From Xenorhabdus nematophila ATCC 19061 (lineage in GTDB: Bacteria; Pseudomonadota; Gammaproteobacteria; Enterobacterales; Enterobacteriaceae), in the NCBI RefSeq assembly GCF_000252955.1, contig NC_014228.1, positions 186,001 through 250,000 on the forward strand: a stretch of 64,000 nucleotides of DNA, written 5' to 3'. Shown piece after piece: positions 13,583 through 23,955 of this stretch (position 1 is the first letter of the stretch; each line of letters begins with the position of its first letter). The translations under genes and the position numbers were made by a program. The notes under the pieces were generated by a model. That model made no database searches and was not told the origin of the DNA. It worked only from the letters and a program-made list of their open reading frames with translations.

Positions 13583-14743
13583 ATGGGATGTAAACAAGCG
13601 ACCGTTGCAGTTCACAGCGGTTTAAATATTGATGAACAATATGGCTGTGTGGTTCCGCCTATTTATCTTTCCAGCACGTATAATTTTACGGGTTTCAACG
13701 AACCCAGAACGCACGATTACTCCCGGCGCGGAAATCCTGGCCGTGATGTTGTCCAACGGGTTCTGGCAGAACTGGAAAGCGGTGCTGGAGCGGTTATGAC
13801 AAGTAGCGGCATGTCTGCCATTCATCTGTTATGCACCGTATTCCTGAGACCGGGGGATTTATTAGTGGCTCCGCATGATTGTTATGGCGGCAGTTACCGT
13901 TTGTTTGATAGTTTGAGCAAACGCGGGGCATATAACGTCATTTTTGTTGATCAGGCAGATGATAATGCGTTGAAACAGGCGTTAGCGCAAAAGCCGAAAT
14001 GGGTACTGATTGAAACCCCGAGTAATCCGTTACTGCGGATCGTTGATATTCAGTATATTTGTGAATTGGCCCATGAAGCCGGGGCGCTGGCGATAGTGGA
14101 TAACACCTTCCTGAGTCCGGTGTTGCAAAAGCCACTGGATTTAGGGGCGGATATTGTCGTTCATTCCTGTACGAAATATTTGAATGGGCATTCTGATTTG
14201 ATTGCGGGAGCAATCATTGCCAAAGATCCGGTCATTGCAGAAGAGTTGGCATGGTGGGCCAATAATATCGGTGTGACAGGGGCTGCTTTCGATAGCTATT
14301 TGCTATTGCGTGGTATTCGTACTTTATCTGCCCGTGTATTACTTCAACAAAACAATGCGGCCATCATTGCGGATTATTTGCAGCAGCAGCCACAAGTGAA
14401 GAAACTCTACTATCCGGCATTGAAAAACCATCCGGGGCATGAAATTGCGGTGAAACAGCAAAAAGGTTTTGGGGCCATGTTAAGTTTCGAGCTGGAGGGT
14501 GATGAACAGACCATGCGTCGTTTTTTATCTGCGTTAAAATTATTTACTCTGGCTGAATCTCTGGGCGGTGTGGAGTCATTGATTTCTCACACGGCAACAA
14601 TGACACACGCGGGGATGTCAGCAGAAGCAAGGGCTCAGGCAGGGATTACGGATTTGCTTCTTCGTGTCTCTGTAGGAATTGAAGATAGTCAGGATTTAAT
14701 CGCTGATCTGGATAATGCGTTTCGGGTAGCGGCAACGAGGTAA
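13583..14743 (+). CDS. metB: Cystathionine gamma-synthase
   Basis: PLP enzyme joining O-succinylhomoserine and cysteine to cystathionine, the first dedicated step of transsulfuration to methionine. The 386-aa protein (same length as E. coli MetB) has the Cys/Met-metabolism PLP signature around the Schiff-base lysine, VVHSCTKYLNGHSDLIAGA, and the substrate-binding YDYSRRGNPGR-like region (HDYSRRGNPGRDVVQ). First gene of metBL, repressed by MetJ. Confidence 0.97.
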   Translation: MGCKQATVAVHSGLNIDEQYGCVVPPIYLSSTYNFTGFNEPRTHDYSRRGNPGRDVVQRVLAELESGAGAVMTSSGMSAIHLLCTVFLRPGDLLVAPHDCYGGSYRLFDSLSKRGAYNVIFVDQADDNALKQALAQKPKWVLIETPSNPLLRIVDIQYICELAHEAGALAIVDNTFLSPVLQKPLDLGADIVVHSCTKYLNGHSDLIAGAIIAKDPVIAEELAWWANNIGVTGAAFDSYLLLRGIRTLSARVLLQQNNAAIIADYLQQQPQVKKLYYPALKNHPGHEIAVKQQKGFGAMLSFELEGDEQTMRRFLSALKLFTLAESLGGVESLISHTATMTHAGMSAEARAQAGITDLLLRVSVGIEDSQDLIADLDNAFRVAATR

Positions 14744-14752
14744 TCATTAATC

Positions 14753-17188
14753 ATGAGTGCACTGGCAACAGCGGAGGCGGGATTTGACCGCCAATTACAT
14801 AAATTTGGCGGCAGCAGCCTGGCTGATGTGAGATGTTATCAGCGGGTTGCGGAAATTATGATGAATTATAGCCAGCCGGGCGATTTGATGGTGGTATCGG
14901 CGGCAGGGAGCACAACCAACCTGCTTATTGACTGGTTGAGGCTGAGCCAAAGTGATCGGATATCAGCCCATCAAATGCAGCAATCGTTGCGGCGCTACCA
15001 GCAAGAATTGATCCGTGGGCTGTTGCCAGAAACCGTTGCAGAAGAACTGGTCACAATGTTTATCGCTGATCTGGAAAGACTGAGTGCACTGTTGGATAAG
15101 CCTGTTACTGATATCACCTATGCCGAAGTTGTCGGCCACGGGGAAATCTGGTCTGCGCGCTTGATGGCCGCGGTACTTGAACAGAAGGGCGTTCCCAGTA
15201 CGTGGTTGGATGCCCGCCAGTTCCTGCGGGCAGAACGTGTTGCCCAGCCGCAGGTCGATGTGAATTTGTCTCAGCCTCTGCTTGATCAGCTATTGAGCCA
15301 ACACCCCAATAAGCGATTGGTGGTTACCGGTTTTATTTCCAGTAATCAAAACGGGGAAACGGTATTGCTGGGACGCAATGGCAGTGACTATTCGGCTACA
15401 CAGGTTGGCGCACTGGCGGGGGCTAAAAAAGTCACGATTTGGAGCGATGTAGCAGGTGTCTACAGTGCTGACCCACGTAAAGTTAAAGATGCGTGCCTGC
15501 TGCCATTGCTGCGTCTGGATGAAGCCAGTGAATTGGCGCGTCTGGCGGCACCTGTGCTTCATACCCGCACGTTGCAGCCTGTTTCTGTCAGTGATATTGA
15601 TCTGCAACTGCGTTGCAGTTATCAGCCAGAACAGGGTTCTACCCGTATTGAGCGCGTATTGGCGACAGGGACTGGCGCGAAAATTGTCACCAGTCATGAT
15701 GATGTCTGCCTGATCGAGTTACATGTTTCCTCAGCGCATGATTTCAAGCAGATTTACAAGGATATTGATTCACTGCTGAAACGCACCCAAATTAAACCGT
15801 TGGCGACCGGACTGCATGCGGATTGTAATCTGATCCAGCTTTGTTATACCTCTGAAGTTGTCAACAGTGCCCTGGATGTTTTACAAGATGCTTCTGTACC
15901 GGGAAAACTTTCCTTGCGTGAAGGGTTGGCGCTGGTCGCACTGGTGGGGGCGGGAGTATGTAAAAATCCGCTGCATAGCCATCGTTTTTATCAACAATTA
16001 AAAGATCAGCCTGTTGAATTTGTCTGGCATGCCGAAGAGGGTATCAGTCTTGTTGCTGTTTTACGCCTGAACCAGACTTCCCATTTGATTCAGGGATTGC
16101 ACCAAAGCTTGTTCCGGGCAGAAAAGCGCATTGGTTTGGTGCTGTTTGGCAAAGGAAACATCGGTTCACGTTGGTTAGAACTGTTTGCACGTGAACAGAA
16201 GAATATTTCTGCCCGCAGTGATTTTGAGTTTATTCTGGCAGGGGTGGTGGACAGCCGCCGGAGTTTGCTGAATTATCAGGGCATTGATGCCAGCCGAGCG
16301 TTGGCATTTTTTAATGATGAAGCGATCGAGCATGAAGACGACTCTCTGTTTCTATGGATGAGAGCACATCCTTATGATGATCTGGTGGTACTGGATGTCA
16401 CGGCGAGTGAAGAATTGGCCAAAGAGTATATTGGTTTTGCCAGCTACGGTTTTCATGTGATCAGTGCCAACAAAATTGCCGGCTCTTCTGACAGCAATAC
16501 ATACCGCATGATCCGTGATGCCTTTGCAAAAACAGGGCGACACTGGTTATACAATGCCACCGTTGGTGCCGGATTGCCGGTTAATTATTCCGTCAGGGAT
16601 TTGCGGGAAAGCGGCGATGCGATTTTATCCATCAGTGGCATTTTTTCAGGAACATTATCATGGCTGTTCTTGCAGTTTGATGGTTCCGTGCCTTTCAGTG
16701 ACTTGGTTGAACAAGCATGGCAGCAGGGCTTGACGGAGCCTGATCCGCGTATTGACCTTTCCGGTCAGGATGTCAGGCGTAAGCTGGTTATTCTGGCTCG
16801 TGAAGCGGGTTATGAGATAGAGCCTGATCAAGTCCGTGTTGAATCACTGGTTCCGCAAGAAGCAAATCTCGGTTCTGTTGAAGAATTCTTTGAAAACAGT
16901 ACGGCGGTCAATGCGCAGATGCTTCAGCGATTGGAAGCGGCACGGGAGATGGGCATGGTGTTGCGTTATGTCGCGCGTTTTGATGTCAGCGGTAAAGCGA
17001 AAGTGGGTGTGGAAGCGGTACGCAGTGATCACCCGTTAGCTTCATTGTTGCCGGGGGATAATGTTTTTGCGATAGAAAGTCGGTGGTATCGCGATAATCC
17101 GCTGGTGATCCGTGGCCCTGGTGCTGGGCGGGATGTGACTGCCGGCGCTATCCAATCAGATTTAAATCGCTTGTCACAGCTCTTGTAG
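14753..17188 (+). CDS. metL: Bifunctional aspartokinase II / homoserine dehydrogenase II
   Basis: Fusion enzyme that phosphorylates aspartate and later reduces aspartate semialdehyde to homoserine for methionine synthesis. The 811-aa protein has an N-terminal kinase domain (HKFGGSSLADV, residue about 16; GRNGSDYSATQVGALAGA), a regulatory linker, and a C-terminal NAD(P)-binding dehydrogenase domain (VLFGKGNIGSRWLELF, about 463; NATVGAGLPVNYSVRDL). It follows metB by 9 bp. In E. coli metF comes next; here ppc does. Confidence 0.96.
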   Translation: MSALATAEAGFDRQLHKFGGSSLADVRCYQRVAEIMMNYSQPGDLMVVSAAGSTTNLLIDWLRLSQSDRISAHQMQQSLRRYQQELIRGLLPETVAEELVTMFIADLERLSALLDKPVTDITYAEVVGHGEIWSARLMAAVLEQKGVPSTWLDARQFLRAERVAQPQVDVNLSQPLLDQLLSQHPNKRLVVTGFISSNQNGETVLLGRNGSDYSATQVGALAGAKKVTIWSDVAGVYSADPRKVKDACLLPLLRLDEASELARLAAPVLHTRTLQPVSVSDIDLQLRCSYQPEQGSTRIERVLATGTGAKIVTSHDDVCLIELHVSSAHDFKQIYKDIDSLLKRTQIKPLATGLHADCNLIQLCYTSEVVNSALDVLQDASVPGKLSLREGLALVALVGAGVCKNPLHSHRFYQQLKDQPVEFVWHAEEGISLVAVLRLNQTSHLIQGLHQSLFRAEKRIGLVLFGKGNIGSRWLELFAREQKNISARSDFEFILAGVVDSRRSLLNYQGIDASRALAFFNDEAIEHEDDSLFLWMRAHPYDDLVVLDVTASEELAKEYIGFASYGFHVISANKIAGSSDSNTYRMIRDAFAKTGRHWLYNATVGAGLPVNYSVRDLRESGDAILSISGIFSGTLSWLFLQFDGSVPFSDLVEQAWQQGLTEPDPRIDLSGQDVRRKLVILAREAGYEIEPDQVRVESLVPQEANLGSVEEFFENSTAVNAQMLQRLEAAREMGMVLRYVARFDVSGKAKVGVEAVRSDHPLASLLPGDNVFAIESRWYRDNPLVIRGPGAGRDVTAGAIQSDLNRLSQLL

Positions 17189-17372
17189 GGCATAGACCAA
17201 CTAAATCCACCCAAATTATTTGTTTTCTGATATGAATAGTGGGTTAGAGATGAACAAAAGAACATGTTCTGCCGCAAAACAGGCAACATCTTGACAGCAA
17301 CAGTGTAAATGCCGATTGAGCCAATCATCAGGCTAAATGGGTGACACACAGCAACAAAAGGCCAGGAACCAC

Positions 17373-20012
17373 ATGAATCAACAATATTCCGCAATGCGAA
17401 GTAATGTCAGTATGCTCGGTAAGTTGCTGGGCGATACAATAAAAGAGGCTTTGGGAGAAGATATTCTTGATAAAGTTGAAACGATCAGGAAACTGTCCAA
17501 ATCCTCCCGCGCAGGTAACGAAGTGCATCGCCAGCAGCTTTTATCAACACTGGAAAACTTATCCAATGATGAATTATTGCCGGTTGCTCGTGCCTTTAAC
17601 CAATTTTTGAATCTGGCGAATGCTGCTGAACAATATCACAGCATTTCACCTCATGGTGAAGCAGCGAGCAATCCGGTTGCGCTGGCAGCGTTGTTCAATC
17701 GCCTCAAGGACAAACAATTCAGCAACGATGATTTGGTAAAAGCGATAGATGAGCTGGCGATTGAGCTTGTTCTGACAGCACACCCGACAGAAATTGCCCG
17801 CCGTACGTTGATCCATAAATTGGTTGAAGTTAACGGCTGTTTGGCACAGCTTGATCATGATGACTTGGCAGATTATGAACGCAATAACATCATGCGCCGG
17901 CTGCGTCAGTTGATTGCCCAATCGTGGCATACTGATGAAATCCGTAAAATCCGCCCAACCCCGATTGATGAAGCAAAATGGGGTTTTGCAGTTGTCGAAA
18001 ATAGTTTGTGGGAAGGCGTACCTGCCTTCCTGCGTGAGTTCAATGAACAACTGGAAGAGTCTATTGGTTATAGTTTGCCGGTTGAAGCGGTGCCAGTGCG
18101 TTTTACCTCTTGGATGGGCGGCGATCGCGATGGTAATCCTAATGTTACCGCTGACATTACTCGTCATGTTCTGTTGCTCAGCCGTTGGAAAGCTGCGGAT
18201 CTGTTCCTGAAAGATATTCAGATTTTGGTTTCTGAACTTTCCATGTCTGAGTGTACGCCTGAAGTACGTCAAATGGCGGGTGGTGACCATGTTTTGGAGC
18301 CTTACCGTGAAATTGCCAAACAGTTGCGGACACAATTAAGTCATACTTTGGCTTATTTGGAGAAATGCCTTAAAGGTGAGCAAGTCCTGCCACCTTCCGA
18401 TCTGCTCTTGCATAACGAGCAGTTATGGCAGCCGTTGTATGCCTGTTATCAATCGTTAAAAGCTTGCGGTATGGAAATTATCGCGAATGGGCAATTGCTG
18501 GATACCCTGCGCCGCATTCGTTGCTTTGGGTTATGTCTGGTACGCATTGATATTCGACAGGAAAGTACCCGTCATACCGATGCCATTGCAGAGCTGACCC
18601 AATATCTGGAAATGGGGGATTATGCAAGTTGGCCGGAAGCGGAGAAACAAGCCTTTCTGTTACACGAATTGAATTCTAAACGTCCGCTTACCCCGCGTGA
18701 CTGGCAGCCAAGTGCAGAAACTCAAGAGGTTTTTGAAACCTGTAAAGTGATTGCAGAAACGCCACAAGATGCGATAGCCGCTTATGTTATCTCAATGGCG
18801 AAGGTGCCTTCTGATGTGTTAGCGGTGAAATTATTGCTGAAAGAAGCGGGATGTTCATTATCACTGCCCGTTGCTCCGTTGTTTGAAACCCTTGATGACC
18901 TGAACAATGCGGAAAGCGTGATCCGCAAATTGCTTGGGATCACGTGGTATCGTGAACTGATCCAAGATAAGCAGATGGTGATGATTGGCTATTCCGATTC
19001 GGCTAAAGATGCCGGAGTCATGGCAGCATCCTGGGCGCAATATCAGGCGCAGGATGCCTTGATTAAAGTCTGTGAACAAGAAGGGGTGACACTGACTTTG
19101 TTCCACGGTCGTGGTGGTACGATTGGCCGTGGTGGGGCGCCGGCTCATTCTGCTTTGCTTTCCCAGCCGCCGGGCAGCCTGAAAGGGGGCTTGCGGGTCA
19201 CGGAGCAGGGGGAAATGATCCGCTTTAAGTTTGGATTGCCACAAGTGGCAATCAGTAGCTTAGCGTTGTACGCCAGTGCGATTCTGGAAGCTAATTTGTT
19301 GCCGCCACCGGAACCAAAACCAGAATGGCGTCAGATTATGGGAATACTCTCGGATGTTTCCTGCAACATGTACCGTGATTATGTTCGTGAGCAACCCGAA
19401 TTTGTGCCTTATTTCCGTGCGGCGACACCAGAACAGGAATTGGCAAAATTGCCATTGGGTTCACGTCCGGCGAAACGCCGTCCAACAGGCGGAGTCGAAA
19501 GCCTGCGGGCGATCCCGTGGATATTCGCATGGACACAAAACCGTCTGATGCTGCCGACATGGCTGGGTGCTGGCGCGGCGCTGCAACAAGTGATTGATGC
19601 AGGTAAATTGTCGGTATTGACCGATATGAGCCGTGACTGGCCATTTTTCAACACACGTATTGCCATGCTGGAGATGGTGTTTGCCAAAGCCGATTTATGG
19701 CTGGCGGAATATTACGATCAGCGGTTAGTTGATCCGAAACTTTGGCCGCTGGGGTTAAAACTGCGTAACCAGCTTGCAGAAGATATCAAAACAGTACTGA
19801 CAATCTCGCAGGATGAGCAGTTAATGGCGGATTTGCCGTGGATTGCGGAATCTATCGCGTTGCGTAACGTCTATACCGATCCGCTGAACGTATTACAGGT
19901 GGAACTGCTACAGCGCTCCCGTCAGCAGGAGGAAGCCCTTGATCCGCATCTTGAACAGGCTCTTATGGTGACGATTGCCGGTGTTGCGGCAGGTATGCGC
20001 AATACGGGCTAG
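17373..20012 (+). CDS. ppc: Phosphoenolpyruvate carboxylase
   Basis: Carboxylates phosphoenolpyruvate to oxaloacetate, the main anaplerotic reaction. The 879-aa protein begins [20 protein letters not shown] at ATG 17373 (AGGA ribosome binding site); an upstream in-frame ATG at 17337 is less likely because homologues start at the later one. Catalytic motifs are intact: [14 protein letters not shown] with the essential His, [31 protein letters not shown], and the C-terminal RNTG tail. It forms the left border of the accessory island and is oriented opposite to E. coli ppc relative to metBL. Confidence 0.97.
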   Translation: MNQQYSAMRSNVSMLGKLLGDTIKEALGEDILDKVETIRKLSKSSRAGNEVHRQQLLSTLENLSNDELLPVARAFNQFLNLANAAEQYHSISPHGEAASNPVALAALFNRLKDKQFSNDDLVKAIDELAIELVLTAHPTEIARRTLIHKLVEVNGCLAQLDHDDLADYERNNIMRRLRQLIAQSWHTDEIRKIRPTPIDEAKWGFAVVENSLWEGVPAFLREFNEQLEESIGYSLPVEAVPVRFTSWMGGDRDGNPNVTADITRHVLLLSRWKAADLFLKDIQILVSELSMSECTPEVRQMAGGDHVLEPYREIAKQLRTQLSHTLAYLEKCLKGEQVLPPSDLLLHNEQLWQPLYACYQSLKACGMEIIANGQLLDTLRRIRCFGLCLVRIDIRQESTRHTDAIAELTQYLEMGDYASWPEAEKQAFLLHELNSKRPLTPRDWQPSAETQEVFETCKVIAETPQDAIAAYVISMAKVPSDVLAVKLLLKEAGCSLSLPVAPLFETLDDLNNAESVIRKLLGITWYRELIQDKQMVMIGYSDSAKDAGVMAASWAQYQAQDALIKVCEQEGVTLTLFHGRGGTIGRGGAPAHSALLSQPPGSLKGGLRVTEQGEMIRFKFGLPQVAISSLALYASAILEANLLPPPEPKPEWRQIMGILSDVSCNMYRDYVREQPEFVPYFRAATPEQELAKLPLGSRPAKRRPTGGVESLRAIPWIFAWTQNRLMLPTWLGAGAALQQVIDAGKLSVLTDMSRDWPFFNTRIAMLEMVFAKADLWLAEYYDQRLVDPKLWPLGLKLRNQLAEDIKTVLTISQDEQLMADLPWIAESIALRNVYTDPLNVLQVELLQRSRQQEEALDPHLEQALMVTIAGVAAGMRNTG

Positions 20013-20087
20013 TTTTGTTTTTGACATATAGCAGAATCATAATACTGTGTCATAATACCTAAATCCCAATGACAAGGTAGAATTGAG

Positions 20088-20290
20088 ATGGGTTACAGTC
20101 TGGATTTTCGAAGAAGAGTACTGGCATACAAAGACAAGCATGCATTGACATTCGAGCAAACCCGCGACCACTTTGAGGTCTCTATCCGCACTCTGTTTCG
20201 GTGGTGCAATAAAATAGAACCCTGTATGACACGTGATAAACCGCCCACGAAAATCAGTGATGAGACACTTATCGCCGATGTCAAAAATTA
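20088..20290 (+). pseudogene. IS630-family transposase, 5' fragment
   Basis: The 67 codons encode an N-terminal helix-turn-helix (YSLDFRRRVLAYKDKHAL, then VSIRTLFRWCNK) typical of IS630-type transposases. The frame is cut exactly at the left inverted repeat of the IS6 copy at 20291. The matching C-terminal end of an IS630 transposase lies at 23956-24188 in the same orientation, so the two are probably remnants of one element, with the middle (including two catalytic acidic residues) lost. Confidence 0.7.
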
Positions 20291-21098
20291 GGTTCTGTCG
20301 CATTAACGAAGCCAGTTTTAATAAACGTGGATTGCTGATTATTTAGGCAACTAAATGATAAAACATGGCTGCCGGTGATAAGGGCTTTCCTGTTGGTTGA
20401 AAATATTGTCCTTTGCGTAACATGGATACAATTTCAATGCCCGCTAACAGCGTTTGGGTCCGACGAAACGATTTAAACCCGAGCCTCGAACGTATTCGTC
20501 GTTTGATATTGCGATGATCTTGCTTGATTAAATTATTGAGGTATTTATTTTGTCGCACCACAATGGCTTCTTCTTCAGGTTTACCCCTATTAAGCGCTTC
20601 CCGGGCTGCTGTGTTAGCGCTACTTTTGTCGATCGTCACCCTTTCAGGTTCGCCGTGATGGCGAATGGCTTTGCGAAAAAAGCGCCGTGCTGCGGCAGCA
20701 TCGCGATTGGCAGTCAGCAGGAAATCAATTGTTTGTCCGCCGGTATCAACGGCACGATAGAGGTATTTCCATTGCCCTTTGATGTTGATATAGGTTTCAT
20801 CCATGCGCCATCGGCACCCCACGGGACGTTTGTGCCGCCGAAAGGCGTTATCCAATAACGGAACTAAGCGAGTTACCCAACGGTGCCACGTTGAATGATC
20901 GACCTCAATAGCGCGTTCAGCCATCATCTCTTCGAGATTACGTAAGCTCAAGGCATAAGCTAAGTACCCACGAACACACTGAGCCATAATATCAGTCGGA
21001 TAATGGAGACGCTTGAAGGCGTTGCGAATTAAAGACATGATGAAACCACAGAGTAAAAGTCGCTATTTTACCTCACTTCGCCTTAATGCGACAGAACC
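20291..21098 (-). mobile_element. IS6-family insertion sequence, copy 1
   Basis: Terminal inverted repeats GGTTCTGTCGCATTAA (20291-20306) and its complement (21083-21098) enclose one transposase gene; total 808 bp. The flanking octamers (AAAAATTA left, GGTAGGCT right) differ, so there is no 8-bp target duplication, which suggests a deletion or recombination after insertion. A second 808-bp copy lies at 42962-43769 in the same orientation. Confidence 0.9.
20343..21038 (-). CDS. IS6-family transposase, catalytic Glu replaced
   Basis: 231-aa DDE transposase of the IS6/IS26 type, which acts by replicative transposition and forms cointegrates. Asp80 (RMDETYINIKGQW) and Asp137 (VTIDKSSANT) are present, but the residue 35 positions after Asp137, expected to be the catalytic Glu (IEQDHR), is Lys172 (IKQDHR; codon AAG at 20523-20525). 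Copy 2 has Glu (GAG) there. Four other residues differ between copies (Ala43/Gly, Asp63/Asn, Cys75/Arg, Thr194/Ala, approximately). This copy is therefore probably inactive in catalysis although its ends could be mobilised by copy 2. Confidence 0.9.
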   Translation of the reverse strand: MSLIRNAFKRLHYPTDIMAQCVRGYLAYALSLRNLEEMMAERAIEVDHSTWHRWVTRLVPLLDNAFRRHKRPVGCRWRMDETYINIKGQWKYLYRAVDTGGQTIDFLLTANRDAAAARRFFRKAIRHHGEPERVTIDKSSANTAAREALNRGKPEEEAIVVRQNKYLNNLIKQDHRNIKRRIRSRLGFKSFRRTQTLLAGIEIVSMLRKGQYFQPTGKPLSPAAMFYHLVA

Positions 21099-21355
21099 GG
21101 TAGGCTTTCGTCTATCGGCCTTTCCAGATCAGAGCGGTTCCATACTATTTCAATCACATCCCCCGCCCTTAATCCCCCATTGCCAAACATATAAGCATCA
21201 AGAGCAGGGATAGGTATCTTACTCAGGTTATCGAGCACAAACTTACTTGTTACACCAGAATGTTCGATTGGAGCATTGGTATATTTGCCTGAATGAACCA
21301 TGCCTTTTTTATTGTCCCAGCCAACAAAACGACGCTGTATTAAATCCTCAATCAA
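21099..21355 (-). pseudogene. Truncated unrecognised gene fragment
   Basis: About 86 codons read on the minus strand from a TTG near 21355 (upstream in-frame codons continue a little further) and run into the right end of IS6 copy 1, which supplies the last residues and the stop. Visible features are the segments RRFVGWDNKKGMVHSGK and GNGGLRAGDVIEIVWNRSD. I do not recognise the family. It is a remnant cut by the IS. Confidence 0.4.
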
Positions 21356-21394
21356 GGAACTATCATAGGGAGAGCATGAAAAAATGTGGGGTAT

Positions 21395-22786
21395 TTATGC
21401 TGCCATTGCATTCAGCCCTGAGCTTGCCAATTTAGGATACCAGCAGTGAAAGAGACTTTCTAATTCATCATTTAAAACGGCCACTCGAGTTTGTAAAAGA
21501 TAATGTGCTCCTTCTTGGCTCCATTGCATTTGCTGTTTTTTCGCCATCCGTTTTGCGATAACTTCATTCACGGTTGATTCCACAAATGCCGTTGAGATTG
21601 GCTCGCCATAACGATGCCGTTCTCCATAATTGGGGATCATCGCTTGGTTATTACCAATGTAAGTCATCATTTCATCTAAATACCGCACCATTTTTTTACT
21701 GTGTTTATAGACTGGGTTATCTTCTTCATTGTCACAAGTATATAAACAGCTATCGAGCTGATCTAATGCCTCATCGACATTACCATGCCATAAGTACCAT
21801 TTTGTTTTTTCGAGTAAATTTTGCAGTATTGAACCAATATCAGTTGATTGTGTGATGAGACCTTTAGCGCACTGATTAAGCACGGTTAGGCGCATACTAA
21901 TATGAAACCAATCTAAGATATGCTCAGCTTCTGGGTAAATACCGATTTGCATCATCCTCAGATTATCAGCCCCATCTGATAAAAAAGATATCTGCTGGTT
22001 AGTTTGCATCCCTTGGGCACCGAGTACAGAAAGCAAGCGTTTCCTTGGGTTATTTTCAAACATGTGAACATAACCAAACCGTTTCGCTTGAATATTTTCG
22101 GCATACGCTTTTCCTGTAATGATTTCAAAATTGTTTTTCCGGTTATGGCAATCCCTGATATAGCCACCGTCAAATCCTATCACCATCGGTTTTCCTGGGC
22201 GGGGCAAATTATCATTGTCATCAGCCGTTTTATTGAGAAAATCTGGCTTCTCGGCTAACTCAGCTTCTTGCCGTCTAGCGACACTGATTAAGTGATTACG
22301 CACCGTGGAGGCATTTAACGCTTTATTGATTGGTAAAATATCTTTCAATCTATCCACAGTAAGATTGTAAGACATCAAGGAGGCCCATTTGGCTTCAATA
22401 TATTTTAGTTCGGGATGGATATTTTCGGGTAGCCACTCACTGAGTAAGCTGACTGATTTGGTATTATTTCTCTCACAGTTACAGCGATAAAGCCGAAGCC
22501 CTTTAATAGGAATGACCCCAAATAAAGTATGATAATGACGTGTTTGATGATCTTTTATTTGACGACGTTGATGACAGTGTGGGCATTCTCGATGCGTTTG
22601 CATGTAAGCTTGGGTTTGAGATTGTATGATTGACAATTGTGCGTGATTGAGTAATTTTTTTGATTCGTTGAGAGATAATCCCAAAGGTTCATCTTGTTCG
22701 GCGGTTTTCTGTAATGTCAATAAGGTTTCTTGAGTGGTGGAGCCATCATCGTGTATAACCATTGCTGTCATTACGATTTTCATCAT
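21395..22786 (-). CDS. ISKra4-family-like transposase
   Basis: The 463-aa protein has a CxxC zinc motif (CPHCHQRR, residue about 70) and a second cysteine pair (YRCNCER), followed by a DDE-type core with VIGFDGGYIRD, FLSDGADNL and HILDWFHISMRL, and a C-terminal QWSQEGAHYLLQTRVAVLND. This arrangement is what I associate with ISKra4-type transposases. The gene looks intact. Directly upstream on the same strand is a serine-resolvase pseudogene, and beyond that a pRiA4b ORF-3-like fragment; the three may have arrived as a module. Confidence 0.75.
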   Translation of the reverse strand: MMKIVMTAMVIHDDGSTTQETLLTLQKTAEQDEPLGLSLNESKKLLNHAQLSIIQSQTQAYMQTHRECPHCHQRRQIKDHQTRHYHTLFGVIPIKGLRLYRCNCERNNTKSVSLLSEWLPENIHPELKYIEAKWASLMSYNLTVDRLKDILPINKALNASTVRNHLISVARRQEAELAEKPDFLNKTADDNDNLPRPGKPMVIGFDGGYIRDCHNRKNNFEIITGKAYAENIQAKRFGYVHMFENNPRKRLLSVLGAQGMQTNQQISFLSDGADNLRMMQIGIYPEAEHILDWFHISMRLTVLNQCAKGLITQSTDIGSILQNLLEKTKWYLWHGNVDEALDQLDSCLYTCDNEEDNPVYKHSKKMVRYLDEMMTYIGNNQAMIPNYGERHRYGEPISTAFVESTVNEVIAKRMAKKQQMQWSQEGAHYLLQTRVAVLNDELESLFHCWYPKLASSGLNAMAA

Positions 22787-22807
22787 ACGATCTCCGAAGT
22801 TAATGAG

Positions 22808-23380
22808 CTATCGTTTCCTTAACTTATAGTAAGTTGAAACGCCTATACCGACATTATCACAGGCTAATTTCAGGCGAACGCCTTTGGCTTTTAATTCATC
22901 AGCCATAGCAACCTTGCGTTTATCGGCCGGAGGGCGACCCGTCTTTTCCCCTCGATGTTTCTTCGCTGCAATACCCTCAGCCTGGCGTTCCCTAATGAGT
23001 GCCCGTTCAAATTGACTAAATGCCGACATCATATGCAATTGGCGTTCTTATAGTGGGTTATTTTCATGCGCAGAAAAACAAATATTTTCTTTGAGAAAAA
23101 TGAGCGAAATCCCTCTTTGTTTCAGATCAAGCGTTAAATAACACATATCCATCATATTGCGGCATAAGCGATCGATTGAGTGAACAATCAGCGTATCCCC
23201 AGATATAAGTGTGGATAATAATTGTTGTAAATTGGGTCGATGCGTATCTTTGCCACTGGCAATATCGGTAAAAACTGTTTTGATCTCATAACCTGAATTT
23301 TGAATCGCAATTTTTTGTCGCGCAGAATTTTGTTCAGCAGAGCTGATACGAATATAAGCATAAATCATAGAGTAATCCAT
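22808..23380 (-). pseudogene. Serine recombinase (resolvase/invertase) with in-frame stop
   Basis: One continuous frame of 191 codons encodes a small serine recombinase: IYAYIRISSAEQNSARQ with the catalytic Ser (N-terminus), TLIVHSIDRLCRNM with the Arg cluster, FSQFERALIRERQAEGI, and a C-terminal helix-turn-helix (KLACDNVGIGVSTYYKLRK). An in-frame TAA at 23048-23050 splits it after NNPL. Because the frame resumes at once, this is a nonsense change rather than an indel. The ISKra4-type transposase gene follows 21 bp later. Confidence 0.85.
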
Positions 23381-23481
23381 AAAGGTTATAGAGGTTTTTA
23401 TAATACTCTCTAAACCTCAATTTATACCCCCTTTAGAGACAATTTAAGGGCTGTGATCACTATTTACGTAAAAGTACACTT

Positions 23482-23955
23482 TTAGAGAGTCCAGTCTAAG
23501 CCTTGTGAGTAATTCGGCGTGTCGAAATCATAACGCTTTAATAACTGATTGAGTCGTCGGCGGTTAAACTTGACGCGGTTGTACTCGTCAATAAGCTCCT
23601 GAATATCACCCCAAGTCGTTTTGTCATCACTTTCTGCAATAGCTTCCAAGAGTTTAATCGTTGCTTCGGTTTCATCATATTCAGTCACATCAGGCATTCC
23701 TTGACCACTAAGACAAAATGGCGTGTTTTTATTTAGATCTGATTCAATCGCTTCAATACGGATATCTAACAACCAGTGGCGGAAAAAATTATACTCATAA
23801 GTAAACTTATCGCGATTTTCAAACTGAAATGAGGCAAGCGAAATTGTCCAAGGATTATCATAGAAAACCAGTCCGCCTTCATAGCGAATACCATAGTCTT
23901 TACCGTGGATATGAAAGGTACGGAGATAGTTATTATCCCAGCCAAAAGCAAATTG
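23482..23955 (-). pseudogene. Plasmid pRiA4b ORF-3-like protein, 5'-truncated
   Basis: The frame encodes FAFGWDNNYLRTFHIHGKDYGIRYEGG and a long helical C-terminus typical of the pRiA4b Orf-3 family, a protein of unknown function found on plasmids and mobile elements. The normal N-terminal section is missing: at about 23955 the sequence switches to the antisense of an IS630 3' end, although the open frame happens to continue to 23997. Confidence 0.6.
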
